Shown here: piece by piece, positions 1 to 8,103 of the stretch
Layout: each line of letters opens with the position of its first letter
How positions within the stretch are numbered: the first letter of the stretch is position 1
Assembly: GCA_934271085.1 (NCBI GenBank)
Contig: CAKQQU010000001.1
Location: 1 to 64,000, forward strand
DNA from: an uncultured Bacillota bacterium
GTDB lineage: Bacteria; Bacillota; Dehalobacteriia; UBA4068
Length of the DNA stretch: 64,000 nucleotides
Direction: 5' to 3'
Notes under the pieces: generated by a model
Databases searched by the model: none
Told to the model about the DNA's origin: nothing
What the model saw: the letters and a program-made list of their open reading frames with translations, nothing else
Position numbers and translations under genes: made by a program

Positions 1-1
1 C

Positions 2-82
2 CCCCTGCGTTATGTGGCAGAAACCCTGGGGGCCACTGTTAACTGGCAATACGAAGGAAAATATATTTTTATCAGCAAATGA
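2..82 (+). CDS. C-terminal end of a copper-amine-oxidase-like (stalk) domain protein, partial
   Basis: The first 26 codons of the window are open in frame 2 and end in TGA. They read PLRYVAETLGATVNW followed by YIFISK, which is the closing part of the copper-amine-oxidase N-terminal-like repeat: a hydrophobic strand, a VAETLGA helix, then a strand with a conserved W. In Firmicutes this domain sits at the C-terminus of secreted or wall-associated proteins and is not known to bind copper there. The start and the rest of the gene lie to the left of the window. A fuller copy of the same type of domain ends the large secreted protein at 11656-14013. Confidence 0.7.
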   Translation, partial: PLRYVAETLGATVNWQYEGKYIFISK

Positions 83-151
83 TATGCTGCTTTTGCCTTT
101 ATTAATGAAAAATTGTTTAACATCGATATTGTTATTTGAAGGAACCATAAT

Positions 152-664
152 ATGAAATTGCGGGAATTGGTTTTTGATGATGCCGGAGCCTTGCTGGCCT
201 GGCTTCAGGATGAAAGGGTCAACCGCTGGCTGGATGGCGATATGAACAGCCTTACTTCGGCTGATATGGAAAATTTTATTTGCGGGGCAGTTTTGCTGGC
301 AGAAGATACGCAGCGGGTCATCAGCGATAATGAGGGCCGCTTTTGGGGATTGGCTTCCTTAAAAAATATCAGCCAGCGGCAGCATAGCGCCGAGCTGGCC
401 TTGGGGCTGGCTCCTGAAGTGTGGGGCAGGGGATGGGCTGCGCAGGCAGCAGATGAGCTGTTGGCCTATGGCTTTCGGCAGCTTTCATTGGAATATGTAT
501 ACGGATGCGTCAATAAGGGCAATACTGCCGCATTAAAATTTTGCCAAAAATACGGAATGAGAGAGATGGCCGCTCCCCCTGGTGAGGCAATGCTTTTGGG
601 GGAGTATTTACGCTGGTTTATCATGGAAAAAGCTGATTTTGAATTACAGAGGTGCAGGGACTGA
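152..664 (+). CDS. GNAT-family N-acetyltransferase
   Basis: 170-residue protein with the GNAT fold. The N-terminal half has the LLAWLQDERVNRWL pattern seen in RimJ/RimL-like acetyltransferases. The region around residues 78-100 (ELALGLAPEVWGRGWAAQA) holds strand beta-4 and the acetyl-CoA pyrophosphate loop, here WGRGWA in place of the usual Q/RxxGxG/A. The C-terminal part (VNKGNTAALKFCQKYGM) is the typical motif B of this family. The ribosome site GAAGGA lies about 9 bases before the ATG. The substrate cannot be told; families of this size acetylate protein N-termini, amino acids, polyamines or drugs. It is followed by a strong terminator shared with the convergent alcohol dehydrogenase gene, so it is probably the last gene of its transcript. 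Confidence 0.8.
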   Translation: MKLRELVFDDAGALLAWLQDERVNRWLDGDMNSLTSADMENFICGAVLLAEDTQRVISDNEGRFWGLASLKNISQRQHSAELALGLAPEVWGRGWAAQAADELLAYGFRQLSLEYVYGCVNKGNTAALKFCQKYGMREMAAPPGEAMLLGEYLRWFIMEKADFELQRCRD

Positions 665-718
665 TCTTAAGATATTTACGGCAGCAGGCATAGCAGATGC
701 TTACGCCGGATTATTAAT

Positions 719-752
719 AAAAAGGCAGGCTGTTTACACAGCCTGCCTTTTT
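719..752. terminator. Bidirectional rho-independent terminator
   Basis: Perfect 15-bp inverted repeat (arms AAAAAGGCAGGCTGT and its complement) around a TTAC loop. It has A and T tracts on either side, so it works on both strands. It lies between the convergent acetyltransferase and alcohol dehydrogenase genes. Confidence 0.92.
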
Positions 753-821
753 CGTATTGTTGCTATTCACCATATAGTGAGCAAATTTGTTTTTGCTCAG
801 CAGGGCATATGCCTGAAATCA

Positions 822-1982
822 CTAGATGGCATAAGCCTCTTTATACAGTTTCAGGAAGTCTGCCGCCTTGATATCCCGGACATTGCTGGGGGTGGAGACA
901 TTCTTTTCGGCTGCAATGGAAAGGGCCTCAAAATCGGCAGGATCAACTTTGGGAAGCTGATTGAATTTGGGGATATCCACATCTCTGCACAGTTTGGCCA
1001 GAGCGTCGGCAGCAGCCAGGGCGGCCTCTTCCATAGTCATATTACGGGTATCTACTCCCAGATAGCGGGCTACATCAGCATGCTTTTTATAATCGGCAGG
1101 TGCATTGAACCGGATGACTGTGGGCAGGAATACGGCATTGGCTACGCCGTGAGGAGTATCGTAGCGGCCGCCCAGAGCCTCGGCCATGCAGTGGACAGCG
1201 CCCACATCGGCAAAGCCAAAGGCTATACCTGCTATAGTGCTGCCCAGCATCATGCCGGTGCAGGATTCCAAATCAGGTTCCTTTACTGCCTTTACCAGAT
1301 TCCTGGCGATGATATCCATGGCATAAATGGCATTGGCATCAGTGTGGGGAGATGCTACCTTGCAGGTATATGCCTCCACAGCATGGGTCATTGCGTCGAT
1401 GCCGCAGGATGCCATGATATGGGAAGGCAGGTTCAGCAGCATTTCCGGATCCACCAAAGCCACCCGGGGAGCACATTTGGGATCGAAAACATTAAGCTTT
1501 ACGTGGATATCGCTGTCGGTTATAACGGCAAAAGGAGTAACCTCGCTGCCGGTACCGGCGGTAGTGGGGACTGCTATCAGAGGGGTGATCGGTTTTTTAA
1601 GTAACTGGAAGCCGCACCAGTCCTGTATCCTGCCTCCGTGGGTCAGCAGGGTGCCGATGGCCTTGGCAGTATCCATGGAGCTGCCGCCGCCTACGGCTAT
1701 GATAACGTCAACACCTTCCGCCTGTGCAAATTCGCATCCTGCGGCGCAGTCCAGATCCCGGGGATTGGGAACTATGCGGTCATAAAGCACATAGGGAAGC
1801 TGTTCCTTTTTCAGCTCAGCTTCGATGCCCTCAGTCAGACCGGCGCCAATGACACCCTTATCGGCAACCAGCAGGACTTTGGTGGCGCCCATGGCCTTGG
1901 CCTCCTTGGCAGCCGTGCGGGATATCCCGGGGCCGAATTCGATGCGCGTGGGCAGCGCAAAAGAGTAAGTGGTCAGCGTCAT
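822..1982 (-). CDS. Iron-containing (group III) alcohol dehydrogenase
   Basis: 386 residues, the normal length for NAD(P)-dependent, Fe2+-requiring alcohol dehydrogenases that interconvert alcohols and aldehydes (1,3-propanediol, butanol, lactaldehyde and EutG-like subtypes). Visible signatures are the dinucleotide-binding GGGSSMDTAKAIG at about 98-110, GTGSEVTPFAVITD at about 143-156, and the four metal ligands D196 and H200 (in DAMTHAVEAY), H264 (VHCMAEALGG) and H278 (PHGVANAVFLP). The fold and catalytic site therefore look complete. AAGGAGG precedes the ATG at good spacing. It is a single-gene unit with its own promoter-like element at 2063-2092 and the shared terminator at 719-752. The substrate cannot be assigned from sequence alone. 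Confidence 0.93.
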   Translation of the reverse strand: MTLTTYSFALPTRIEFGPGISRTAAKEAKAMGATKVLLVADKGVIGAGLTEGIEAELKKEQLPYVLYDRIVPNPRDLDCAAGCEFAQAEGVDVIIAVGGGSSMDTAKAIGTLLTHGGRIQDWCGFQLLKKPITPLIAVPTTAGTGSEVTPFAVITDSDIHVKLNVFDPKCAPRVALVDPEMLLNLPSHIMASCGIDAMTHAVEAYTCKVASPHTDANAIYAMDIIARNLVKAVKEPDLESCTGMMLGSTIAGIAFGFADVGAVHCMAEALGGRYDTPHGVANAVFLPTVIRFNAPADYKKHADVARYLGVDTRNMTMEEAALAAADALAKLCRDVDIPKFNQLPKVDPADFEALSIAAEKNVSTPSNVRDIKAADFLKLYKEAYAI

Positions 1983-2032
1983 GTTTATCCTCCTTTTAAT
2001 TAATATTGATGTATTGATTGTATCTTTTTATC

Positions 2033-2049
2033 AGGCATTAATAATGCCT
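2033..2049 (-). promoter_or_regulatory. Dyad in the alcohol dehydrogenase leader
   Basis: AGGCATT and AATGCCT, a 7-bp inverted repeat with a 3-base loop, lies just downstream of the -10 box at 2063-2068 and so near the predicted transcription start. Its placement fits an operator for a local repressor. It has no T tract, so it is not a terminator. Function is inferred only. Confidence 0.35.
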
Positions 2050-2062
2050 TTAAACTGTTTTC

Positions 2063-2092
2063 AGTATACCACATAAAGTGATGGTTGGTAAA
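2063..2092 (-). promoter_or_regulatory. Predicted promoter of the alcohol dehydrogenase gene
   Basis: On the minus strand TTTACC and TATACT are separated by 18 bases, a reasonable vegetative (sigma-A) promoter about 80 bases before the ATG. Confidence 0.5.
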
Positions 2093-2166
2093 TTAATCTT
2101 TTAAAATTAAGCCGTGAACAAAATTTTTATCCGGCTGTGTTTACCAATATCGTTATCATACACTTA

Positions 2167-2991
2167 TTATCTGAGCCGCAGTTGCCAGAAAGCCACAGCG
2201 GAAGCAGCGGCTACGTTTAATGAATCTACTCCGTTAGCCATGGGTATAACCAGGGTATAGTCGCAATGAGCAATAGTTTCCTTTTTCAGTCCGTCGCCTT
2301 CCGTACCTAAAATTATAGCCAGTTTTTCTTCATTGCTGGCAGCAGTAGAGTCTATGCTTTGTGAATGATCCCCCAGAGCCATGGCTGCAGTGGCAAAACC
2401 CATTTGTTTCAGCATATCAAGCCACTGGCCGGGCCAGGCACCTTTGTTCCCCAGTCTGGCCCAGGGTATCTGAAAAACAGTACCCATACTTACCCGTATG
2501 GCCCTGCGGCACAGTGGATCGCAGCATCCGGATGTAAGCAATACAGCGTCTATGCCCAAAGCTGCTGCCGAGCGCATAATGGCCCCCACATTGGTGGAGT
2601 CCGCAATATCTTCCAGTACCGCTATTCGTTTAGCCTGAGCGCAGAGAGGCTTTGCCTCCGGCAGTGGACGGCGGCCCATGGCGCAGAGCACGCCCCTGGT
2701 AAGCTGATATCCTGTAAGCTCCGATAACAGCTGCCTGTCCGCAGTATAAATGGGGATATCTCCGCAGCGGGCGATAATATCAGCCGCCTGCCCATCTATA
2801 TGGCGTTTTTCCATCAGCAGGGAAAAAGGCCGGTATCCCGCATCAAGGGCCAGCCGTATCACCTTGCAGCTTTCGGCGATAAACATACTTTTTTGAGACT
2901 GCTGCTTGCTGCGGAGCTGGGATTCGGTAAGCCGGGCAAAAATATCCAACTGCGGATCGCTGAAATCGGTTATCTCAATGATGTTTGGCAT
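2167..2991 (-). CDS. TrmH/SpoU-family RNA 2'-O-methyltransferase
   Basis: 274-residue SPOUT-class enzyme. These proteins transfer a methyl group from S-adenosylmethionine to ribose 2'-OH of rRNA or tRNA. The three family motifs are visible: motif 1 in ADSTNVGAIMRSAAALG, motif 2 in AIILGTEGDGL, and motif 3 in IPMANGVDSLNVAAASA. An N-terminal substrate-binding region (about 1-100) precedes them. I place the start at the ATG at 2991 because AAGGAG lies six bases before it; the longer frame from 3039 has no ribosome site. It resembles the YsgA/RlmB branch. A second, shorter member of the family (rlmB) lies at 31275-32006, so the two probably modify different sites. Confidence 0.85.
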   Translation of the reverse strand: MPNIIEITDFSDPQLDIFARLTESQLRSKQQSQKSMFIAESCKVIRLALDAGYRPFSLLMEKRHIDGQAADIIARCGDIPIYTADRQLLSELTGYQLTRGVLCAMGRRPLPEAKPLCAQAKRIAVLEDIADSTNVGAIMRSAAALGIDAVLLTSGCCDPLCRRAIRVSMGTVFQIPWARLGNKGAWPGQWLDMLKQMGFATAAMALGDHSQSIDSTAASNEEKLAIILGTEGDGLKKETIAHCDYTLVIPMANGVDSLNVAAASAVAFWQLRLR

Positions 2992-3216
2992 AGATACTCC
3001 TTGATATGTACTGGTAAAAGATAACTTGTCTAATCCCATTATAATCCCTTAAACATAAATATCAAGGAAACTTTCCGTAAATGCAGATATGCTGGGTAAA
3101 GGTTTTGAAAATATGGGGACCATTGCTGTCTTTATCGTAATGTTTCTTTTTTCGATCTTTCATATAATGCCGGTTCTTTTCATATGCTTTACAAAAGCCA
3201 GCAAGGAGGCAGCCCA

Positions 3217-3483
3217 ATGCAGGATTATATCGAAAAAAGAGTCATGGAGATAAGCAACTATATCATCGAGAGCGGCTCTACCGTTCGCCAGACTGCAGGC
3301 GTTTTTGGTGTAAGCAAAAGTACTGTGCATAAAGATATTACCGAGCGATTGCCGCAGATAAACGATCTGGTAGCAGCAAGGGTGCGGCAGATACTGGATA
3401 ATAATAAGGCCGAGCGGCATTTGCGGGGAGGAGAGGCTACCCGCCGCAAATACCAGGGTATGCGCGAGCGAAATGAGATATAA
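3217..3483 (+). CDS. spoIIID: Sporulation transcriptional regulator SpoIIID
   Basis: 88-residue DNA-binding protein that switches mother-cell gene expression between sigma-E and sigma-K during endospore formation. It matches SpoIIID closely: an N-terminal helix with IEKRVMEISNYIIESG, the helix-turn-helix VRQTAGVFGVSKSTVHKDIT, and the very conserved RHLRGGEATRRKY near the C-terminus. AAGGAGG at about 3204-3210 sets the start at the ATG at 3217, not the in-frame ATG at 3184. A CATATAAT element at 3161-3168 resembles the sigma-E -10 box, but I cannot place a convincing -35. Its presence is strong evidence that the organism forms endospores. A WYL regulator and a degenerate LytM protein follow on the same strand. 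Confidence 0.95.
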   Translation: MQDYIEKRVMEISNYIIESGSTVRQTAGVFGVSKSTVHKDITERLPQINDLVAARVRQILDNNKAERHLRGGEATRRKYQGMRERNEI

Positions 3484-3556
3484 ATAGATCCTGTTTGCAA
3501 CCAGACCATTTTATTGGACAGTAATTTATGATATTATAGCAATGGAGGTGTTTTGT

Positions 3557-4543
3557 ATGGCAAGATCCGCCAATCAAAAACTGAAGTTGCTGTATCTGAT
3601 GGGAGTATTGCTGGAACAAAGCGACGAAGATCATCCTTTGACCATAGCGCAGCTCATTGCCTATTTAGCAGAAAAGGGAATATCTGCCGAGCGTAAAAGC
3701 ATCTATGACGATCTGGAAGCTCTGCGGGTTTTTGGTTTGGATATAGTTCAGGTGAAATCCCATAATACAGGCTATTATGTAGGGTCTCGCTGTTTCGATC
3801 AGGCCGAATTAAAACTGCTGGCAGATAGTGTGCAATCTTCCAAATTTATAACAAATAAAAAAGCCGCCTCCCTTATAAAAAAAATAGGGGCTCTTACCAG
3901 TACACACCAGGGAAGCATATTGCAGCGGCATATATACGTTCGCAACCGGATCAAAAGCATGAATCAGAGCGTTTACAGTAATGTGGACTGTATTTCCGAA
4001 GCCGTCAATGCTGACAGCAGTATCCGGTTTCGCTATTTTGAATATGCGGTGGATAAGGAGCGGAAATTCCGCAGGAACGGCGAGCGCTATCTGGCAAGCC
4101 CGTTTATGCTTATTTGGGATGATGAAAAGTATTATGTGCTGGCATGGGATGAGGAGGCGGCCATGCTTAAACATTATAGTGTGGACAAGATGACATGTAT
4201 AGAGATAACAGATCAGCCCAGAACAGGTAAGGATGCTTTTGCCCAACTGGATATGTCCGCGTATTGCCGGATGGAGTTTGGGATGTTTGCCGGAAACGAG
4301 CAGCAGGTGGTTTTGCGCTTTGCCAATTATCTGGCCGGAGATGTGCTGGACCGCTTCGGCAAAGAAATTTCTCTGGAACCCTGTGACGAAGAGAATTTTA
4401 CTGTCAGTGTGCTGGTTGAGGTTAATCCACAGTTTTTTTCCTGGCTTTTTGCCTTCGGCATGGATGCGGAAATTCTTTTGCCGGCTCATGTCAGGCGGGA
4501 AATGCGCCGGCGAGCCCTGGATATAGCCGATCTTTGCCGTTAG
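3557..4543 (+). CDS. WYL-domain helix-turn-helix transcriptional regulator
   Basis: 328-residue DeoR/YafY-like regulator. The N-terminal helix-turn-helix (about residues 5-60, LYLMGVLLEQ to RKSIYDDLEALR) is typical. The WYL domain (about 140-220) includes RFRYFEYAVDKERKFRR and YLASPFMLIWDDEKYYVLAW, and a C-terminal WCX-type extension (about 240-325) follows. WYL domains bind small ligands or nucleic acid and tune the DNA-binding half. The start is the ATG at 3557, after GGAGGTG. It lies 73 bases after spoIIID and 86 before the LytM-like gene, on the same strand. No ligand can be named; location suggests, but does not show, a link to sporulation. Confidence 0.85.
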   Translation: MARSANQKLKLLYLMGVLLEQSDEDHPLTIAQLIAYLAEKGISAERKSIYDDLEALRVFGLDIVQVKSHNTGYYVGSRCFDQAELKLLADSVQSSKFITNKKAASLIKKIGALTSTHQGSILQRHIYVRNRIKSMNQSVYSNVDCISEAVNADSSIRFRYFEYAVDKERKFRRNGERYLASPFMLIWDDEKYYVLAWDEEAAMLKHYSVDKMTCIEITDQPRTGKDAFAQLDMSAYCRMEFGMFAGNEQQVVLRFANYLAGDVLDRFGKEISLEPCDEENFTVSVLVEVNPQFFSWLFAFGMDAEILLPAHVRREMRRRALDIADLCR

Positions 4544-4629
4544 ATACAGCCATATAGCCTTCCCGGGGATGAGCCGTCATAAGCGGCTGGACAGCCGCAT
4601 ATATATAGGCAAAAGTCCTAGGGGGGATT

Positions 4630-5277
4630 ATGATGGGCAGTATCAATGATTATCTTCTTAAACGTCGCCGGGAGCCTGCCTCCCGGGGCAAAGGTAGTTT
4701 CGGCAACCGTATTTTGGGGCAGATATCTTTTTCGCTTATCCTGTTTTTGATAGTGGCAGCCTCCATCAATTCCGATAATATTCTGGGAGATGGCGCCCGC
4801 TATGTTATGGGTGACGGCATAACAGTAACGAATACTGAAAATAATGTGCCGGATGGGAGCACGGCTTCTGTTTCCGCGCCTGTTGCCGGCGATGATGTTT
4901 CGCCTGCGGATGACAGCGCGCCGCCCCAGTTTACCGCACCTGCCTCCGGTGTTGTAGTTACGGATATAGCGGTAACTTCCGGCGGTTTTACTACCAGCAG
5001 GGGAATACTTATACAGGGCAATAGCGGCCAAAGCGTAAAAGCCGCGGCAGAAGGAAGCGTGCTTTATCTGGGAAGCAGCAGTGACGGTTATATTATCCAA
5101 CTGTCTCACAGCGGCGGTTTTGTCAGCGTTTACCAGGGGCTCAGCCAGCTTTCCGTAGGAGCCGGAGATAAGGTAAAGGCAGGGGATACCCTGGGCATTA
5201 CAGATAACGGCGAAGTAACCTTCAGTCTGCTGCTTAACGATACAGAGGTAGATCCACTGGACTATTTGTTTGAATAA
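4630..5277 (+). CDS. Degenerate LytM (M23) membrane protein, SpoIIQ/SpoIVFA-like
   Basis: 215-residue protein: a basic cytosolic N-terminus, one membrane segment (about 34-48, ISFSLILFLIVAAS), a Pro/Ala/Asp-rich linker, and a C-terminal M23/LytM fold (about 118-213). The fold is recognisable from GNSGQSVKAAAEGSVLYLG, SHSGGFVSVYQGL and VGAGDKVKAGDTLGIT. The zinc site is lost: the usual HxxxD is replaced by RGILI, and the closing HxH strand is VTFSLLL. Such dead LytM domains act as protein-binding modules in sporulation (SpoIIQ with SpoIIIAH, or SpoIVFA controlling SpoIVFB). Position two genes from spoIIID and next to sigH supports that role. I cannot decide between the two families. GGGGGG precedes the start; the ATG at 4633 is an equal alternative. 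Confidence 0.72.
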   Translation: MMGSINDYLLKRRREPASRGKGSFGNRILGQISFSLILFLIVAASINSDNILGDGARYVMGDGITVTNTENNVPDGSTASVSAPVAGDDVSPADDSAPPQFTAPASGVVVTDIAVTSGGFTTSRGILIQGNSGQSVKAAAEGSVLYLGSSSDGYIIQLSHSGGFVSVYQGLSQLSVGAGDKVKAGDTLGITDNGEVTFSLLLNDTEVDPLDYLFE

Positions 5278-5310
5278 AAAGACCAATGATGAGGCAATAC
5301 CTGCCAAAAT

Positions 5311-5341
5311 AAAACAAGCCCCTGTGTAAGAGGCTTGTTTT
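5311..5341. terminator. Bidirectional rho-independent terminator
   Basis: Arms AAAACAAGCC and GGCTTGTTTT flank an 11-base loop, with A and T runs on either side. It separates the LytM-like gene (plus) from sigH (minus). Confidence 0.85.
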
Positions 5342-5359
5342 CAAATATCAGCATAAAAT

Positions 5360-6016
5360 TTATTTTTTATCCAGCTCTCCTCTGGTCTCCAGATATTTTT
5401 CCAGCTTGTGCTTTACTCTCTGCAGGGCATTATCGATGGATTTTACATGGCGGCCCAGATCGTTGGCTATTTCCTGATAGCTTTTACCTTCCAGATAGTA
5501 CATCAGGACCTTCCATTCCAGCGAGGAGAGGATCTCGGACATTTTGGCTTCTATATTATCAAATTCTTCCTGGGAGATAACCAGTTCTTCCGGATCGGTT
5601 ATCCGCGTACCGGAGATAACATCCAGCAAAGTACGGTCAGAATCTTCATCGTAGATGGGCTTATTTAAAGAAATATAGGAATTGAGAGGGATATGCTTTT
5701 GACGGGTCGCTGTCTTAATAGCGGTGATGATCTGGCGGGTAATGCATAATTCGGCAAAGGCTCTGAAGGAACTGAGCTTATCAGCTTTAAAATCGCGGAT
5801 AGCCTTATAAAGGCCGATCATTCCTTCCTGAATAATATCTTCTTTATCCGCTCCGATCAGGAAATAGGAGCGGGCCTTGGCGCGGACAAAATTTTTATAT
5901 TTTTCGATCAGGTATTCCTGTGCCAGGGCATTTCCTTCGCCTGCCAGCAAGACAACTTCCTCGTCGGTCATCAAGGCAAAATCCGTATTGAATTCTTCCT
6001 GCAGCTGACCTTTCAT
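5360..6016 (-). CDS. sigH: RNA polymerase sporulation sigma factor SigH (Spo0H)
   Basis: 218-residue sigma-70-family factor that directs early stationary-phase and sporulation transcription. It can be read almost directly against Bacillus SigH: YKNFVRAKARSYFLIGADKE (region 2.1-2.2), DIIQEGMIGLYKAIRDFK (region 2.2-2.3), AFAELCITRQIITAIKTATR (region 2.4), PLNSYISLNKPIYDEDSDRT, and region 4 with SYQEIANDLGRHVKSIDNAL. Length and all regions are normal. GAGGAG precedes the ATG. In Bacillus the gene lies near rlmB, rpmG and secE; here it is alone, with its own promoter, next to sporulation genes. Confidence 0.95.
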   Translation of the reverse strand: MKGQLQEEFNTDFALMTDEEVVLLAGEGNALAQEYLIEKYKNFVRAKARSYFLIGADKEDIIQEGMIGLYKAIRDFKADKLSSFRAFAELCITRQIITAIKTATRQKHIPLNSYISLNKPIYDEDSDRTLLDVISGTRITDPEELVISQEEFDNIEAKMSEILSSLEWKVLMYYLEGKSYQEIANDLGRHVKSIDNALQRVKHKLEKYLETRGELDKK

Positions 6017-6051
6017 TGCTCTCCTCTTTATCTAAAATATCCTGATAATTT

Positions 6052-6080
6052 ATTATATAGGACAAACAGCTAAATTTCAA
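6052..6080 (-). promoter_or_regulatory. Predicted sigma-A promoter of sigH
   Basis: On the minus strand TTGAAA and TATAAT are separated by exactly 17 bases, about 40 bases before the sigH ATG. This suggests sigH is transcribed on its own by the vegetative polymerase, as in Bacillus. Confidence 0.7.
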
Positions 6081-6175
6081 GGAGAAGTGCTGTGAAAAAA
6101 AGGTGAAAGCGGCAGTTATAATCTTTTGGTAAAAAATACCTGAAGTTTTGGCCGTTTTCTGTAGAGTAAAAATTT

Positions 6176-7171
6176 TTATTTGGCCGCCGCCTTTTTCAGT
6201 CTGTTCATAATAGCCAGGCCAATGCCGTTTTCCGCCACTTTCTGGGCAACTATCTCGGTTTCCTGGGCAGAGTCTGCCTCCCGCAGTGCGGCAAAAATGG
6301 TTTTGCCGTATTCTGCCGGAGCTTCTTCCCTGAAAAGGATGCGGATGCGCTGCTGCGGTATACCGGCATCCTGCAGTTGCAAAGCAGTTTCCCGGCTTAC
6401 CAGGAACAGGGGTATCCGGGGCAGCCGGGCGGCTATCAGCAGCGCTTCTTTGCTGTTTTCCGCCAGATAAACATTTCCTTTTGGCGCGTAGTGGCGGTAT
6501 TTCATTCCCGGAGCAGCCGGACGGGAAGCGTCTCCTTTAACAGGGAAAAGGCATTCCCCAAACATTTGCCGCAGCTCTTCAGCTGTTATCTTACCCGGCC
6601 GCAGCAGCACCGGGAATTTGCCGCGAACATCTACCACAGTGCTTTCCAGCCCGATGCCGCAGCAGCCTCCGTCCAGTATCAAAGGTATTTTGCCGTTCAT
6701 ATCTTCGTATACATGTGCGGCAGTAGTAGGGCTGGGTCTGCCGGAAATATTGGCGGAAGGCGCGGCTATGGGCGTACCTGCGGCTTCGATCAGACGCGCC
6801 GCCACCTCATGTACCGGCCAGCGCACCGCTACTGTCTGCAAGCCTGCGGTAACAGTATCAGGCACTATAGATTTTTTGGGCATGACCATAGTAAGCGGGC
6901 CGGGCCAGAAGCGTTCTGCCAGCACCCTGGCCATGGGGGTGAATTCAGCTATTTTTCCCCCCATTTCGTAACTGCAAATATGGGCTATCAGGGGGTTATC
7001 CGCCGGGCGTCCCTTGGCGGCAAAAATGGCGGCGCAGGCCGGTCCGTTAAGGGCGTCTGCTCCCAGTCCGTATACTGTTTCTGTAGGAAAGCCTACCAGC
7101 CCGCCCTCCCGGATTATCTGACCGGCCTGTTCTATTATGCATTCATCAGGCTTGCTGACTATGGTATTCAT
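6176..7171 (-). CDS. tsaC: Threonylcarbamoyl-AMP synthase (Sua5/YwlC type)
   Basis: 331 residues. It makes L-threonylcarbamoyl-AMP from threonine, bicarbonate and ATP, the first step of t6A formation at position 37 of ANN-decoding tRNAs. The YrdC-like domain (about 1-200) shows GLVGFPTETVYGLGADA, AKGRPADNPLIAHI and PSANISGRPSPT, and LRPGKI closes it. The C-terminal Sua5 extension (about 220-325, with GMKYRHYAPKG) marks the long Sua5/YwlC form rather than the short TsaC form. It is the last gene of the DUF1385-prfA-prmC-tsaC string, 36 bases after prmC, an arrangement common in Firmicutes. Confidence 0.93.
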   Translation of the reverse strand: MNTIVSKPDECIIEQAGQIIREGGLVGFPTETVYGLGADALNGPACAAIFAAKGRPADNPLIAHICSYEMGGKIAEFTPMARVLAERFWPGPLTMVMPKKSIVPDTVTAGLQTVAVRWPVHEVAARLIEAAGTPIAAPSANISGRPSPTTAAHVYEDMNGKIPLILDGGCCGIGLESTVVDVRGKFPVLLRPGKITAEELRQMFGECLFPVKGDASRPAAPGMKYRHYAPKGNVYLAENSKEALLIAARLPRIPLFLVSRETALQLQDAGIPQQRIRILFREEAPAEYGKTIFAALREADSAQETEIVAQKVAENGIGLAIMNRLKKAAAK

Positions 7172-7207
7172 TATAGCTACCTCTGGATATGTGGATTTGA
7201 TGTTTTG

Positions 7208-8056
7208 TTAATACTGCTTGCGGCAGATGATACCTCTTTCCCGCCCGCCGTAATCCTGAACCACCCGGCAGGTTTCCAGGCCGCCGCCGGCCATAATGCG
7301 GCTCACATCCGCCGCCTGATCCCAGCCATGCTCTACTACCAGCCAACCGCCGCTTTTCAGCAGTTTGCCTGCATCAGCCGCCAAACGCCTGTAAAAATAC
7401 AGCCCGTCCGCTCCCCCGTCCAGGGCTATGGCCGGTTCATGCTGCACTTGTTTATCCAGATGCGCCAGTTGATCGCTGGGAATATAGGGAGGATTGCTCA
7501 CCAGCATATCATAGCTTTGCCCCAGCCGGAGCAGGGGTTCCAGCAGATCTCCCTGATAAAAGTGGATGCGTTCTGTAAGGCCAAGCCTGGCGGCATTGTT
7601 TTCTGCCAGATTCAAGGCATCGGCGGAAATATCCACTGCGTCTATATGGGATTTGGGTAAAGCGTCCGCCAGGGCCAGGGCATAAGCTCCGCTGCCTGTA
7701 CAGATATCGGCTATGCAGGGAGATTCCGCGTTTTTCATCAATTCTATGGCTGCTTCCGCAACAGCTTCGCTGTCTCCCCGGGGAATCAGGGCAGAGGGCC
7801 GGCAATAAAGCACCAGCCCCATAAATTCGGTTTCGCCGATCACGTATTGCAGAGGTTCGCCAGCCGCCAGCCGGGCCAGTTCCGGGGAAATATCCGCTAT
7901 TTCCAACTGCATTTTATGCATCAGCGGCAGATGGGAAAGGGAAATATCCAGCTTATGAGCCAGCAGTATGCGGGCTGTGGCAGCAGCTTCCTGAACATCC
8001 CAACCTTGGGCAGTCAGTTGTTCCTCAATATATTTTTGTAATGCGGGGATAAACAT
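7208..8056 (-). CDS. prmC: Release factor glutamine N5-methyltransferase PrmC
   Basis: 282-residue class I methyltransferase that methylates the GGQ glutamine of release factors RF1 and RF2 using S-adenosylmethionine. The N-terminal helical domain (about 1-85) binds the release factor. The catalytic domain shows the SAM-binding IADICTGSGAYALALADAL and the diagnostic NPPY (VSNPPYIPSDQL). The end, LVVEHGWDQAADV, is normal. It lies 47 bases after prfA, which encodes one of its own substrates, so co-expression makes sense. The ribosome site is weak (AAAGG). Confidence 0.94.
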   Translation of the reverse strand: MFIPALQKYIEEQLTAQGWDVQEAAATARILLAHKLDISLSHLPLMHKMQLEIADISPELARLAAGEPLQYVIGETEFMGLVLYCRPSALIPRGDSEAVAEAAIELMKNAESPCIADICTGSGAYALALADALPKSHIDAVDISADALNLAENNAARLGLTERIHFYQGDLLEPLLRLGQSYDMLVSNPPYIPSDQLAHLDKQVQHEPAIALDGGADGLYFYRRLAADAGKLLKSGGWLVVEHGWDQAADVSRIMAGGGLETCRVVQDYGGRERGIICRKQY

Positions 8057-8103
8057 AGTTTACCTTTCAATAAGGCCGGACTCATGCGGTCCGGCCATGA
8101 TGA

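Noticed and set aside
582..1604. Long open frame on the plus strand over the alcohol dehydrogenase gene
   Set aside because: It is the antisense shadow of a well-conserved iron alcohol dehydrogenase; no ribosome site and no family match.
6377..7660. 427-codon plus-strand frame opposite tsaC and prmC
   Set aside because: Antisense to two recognisable genes; it spans their junction and shows no domain logic or ribosome site.
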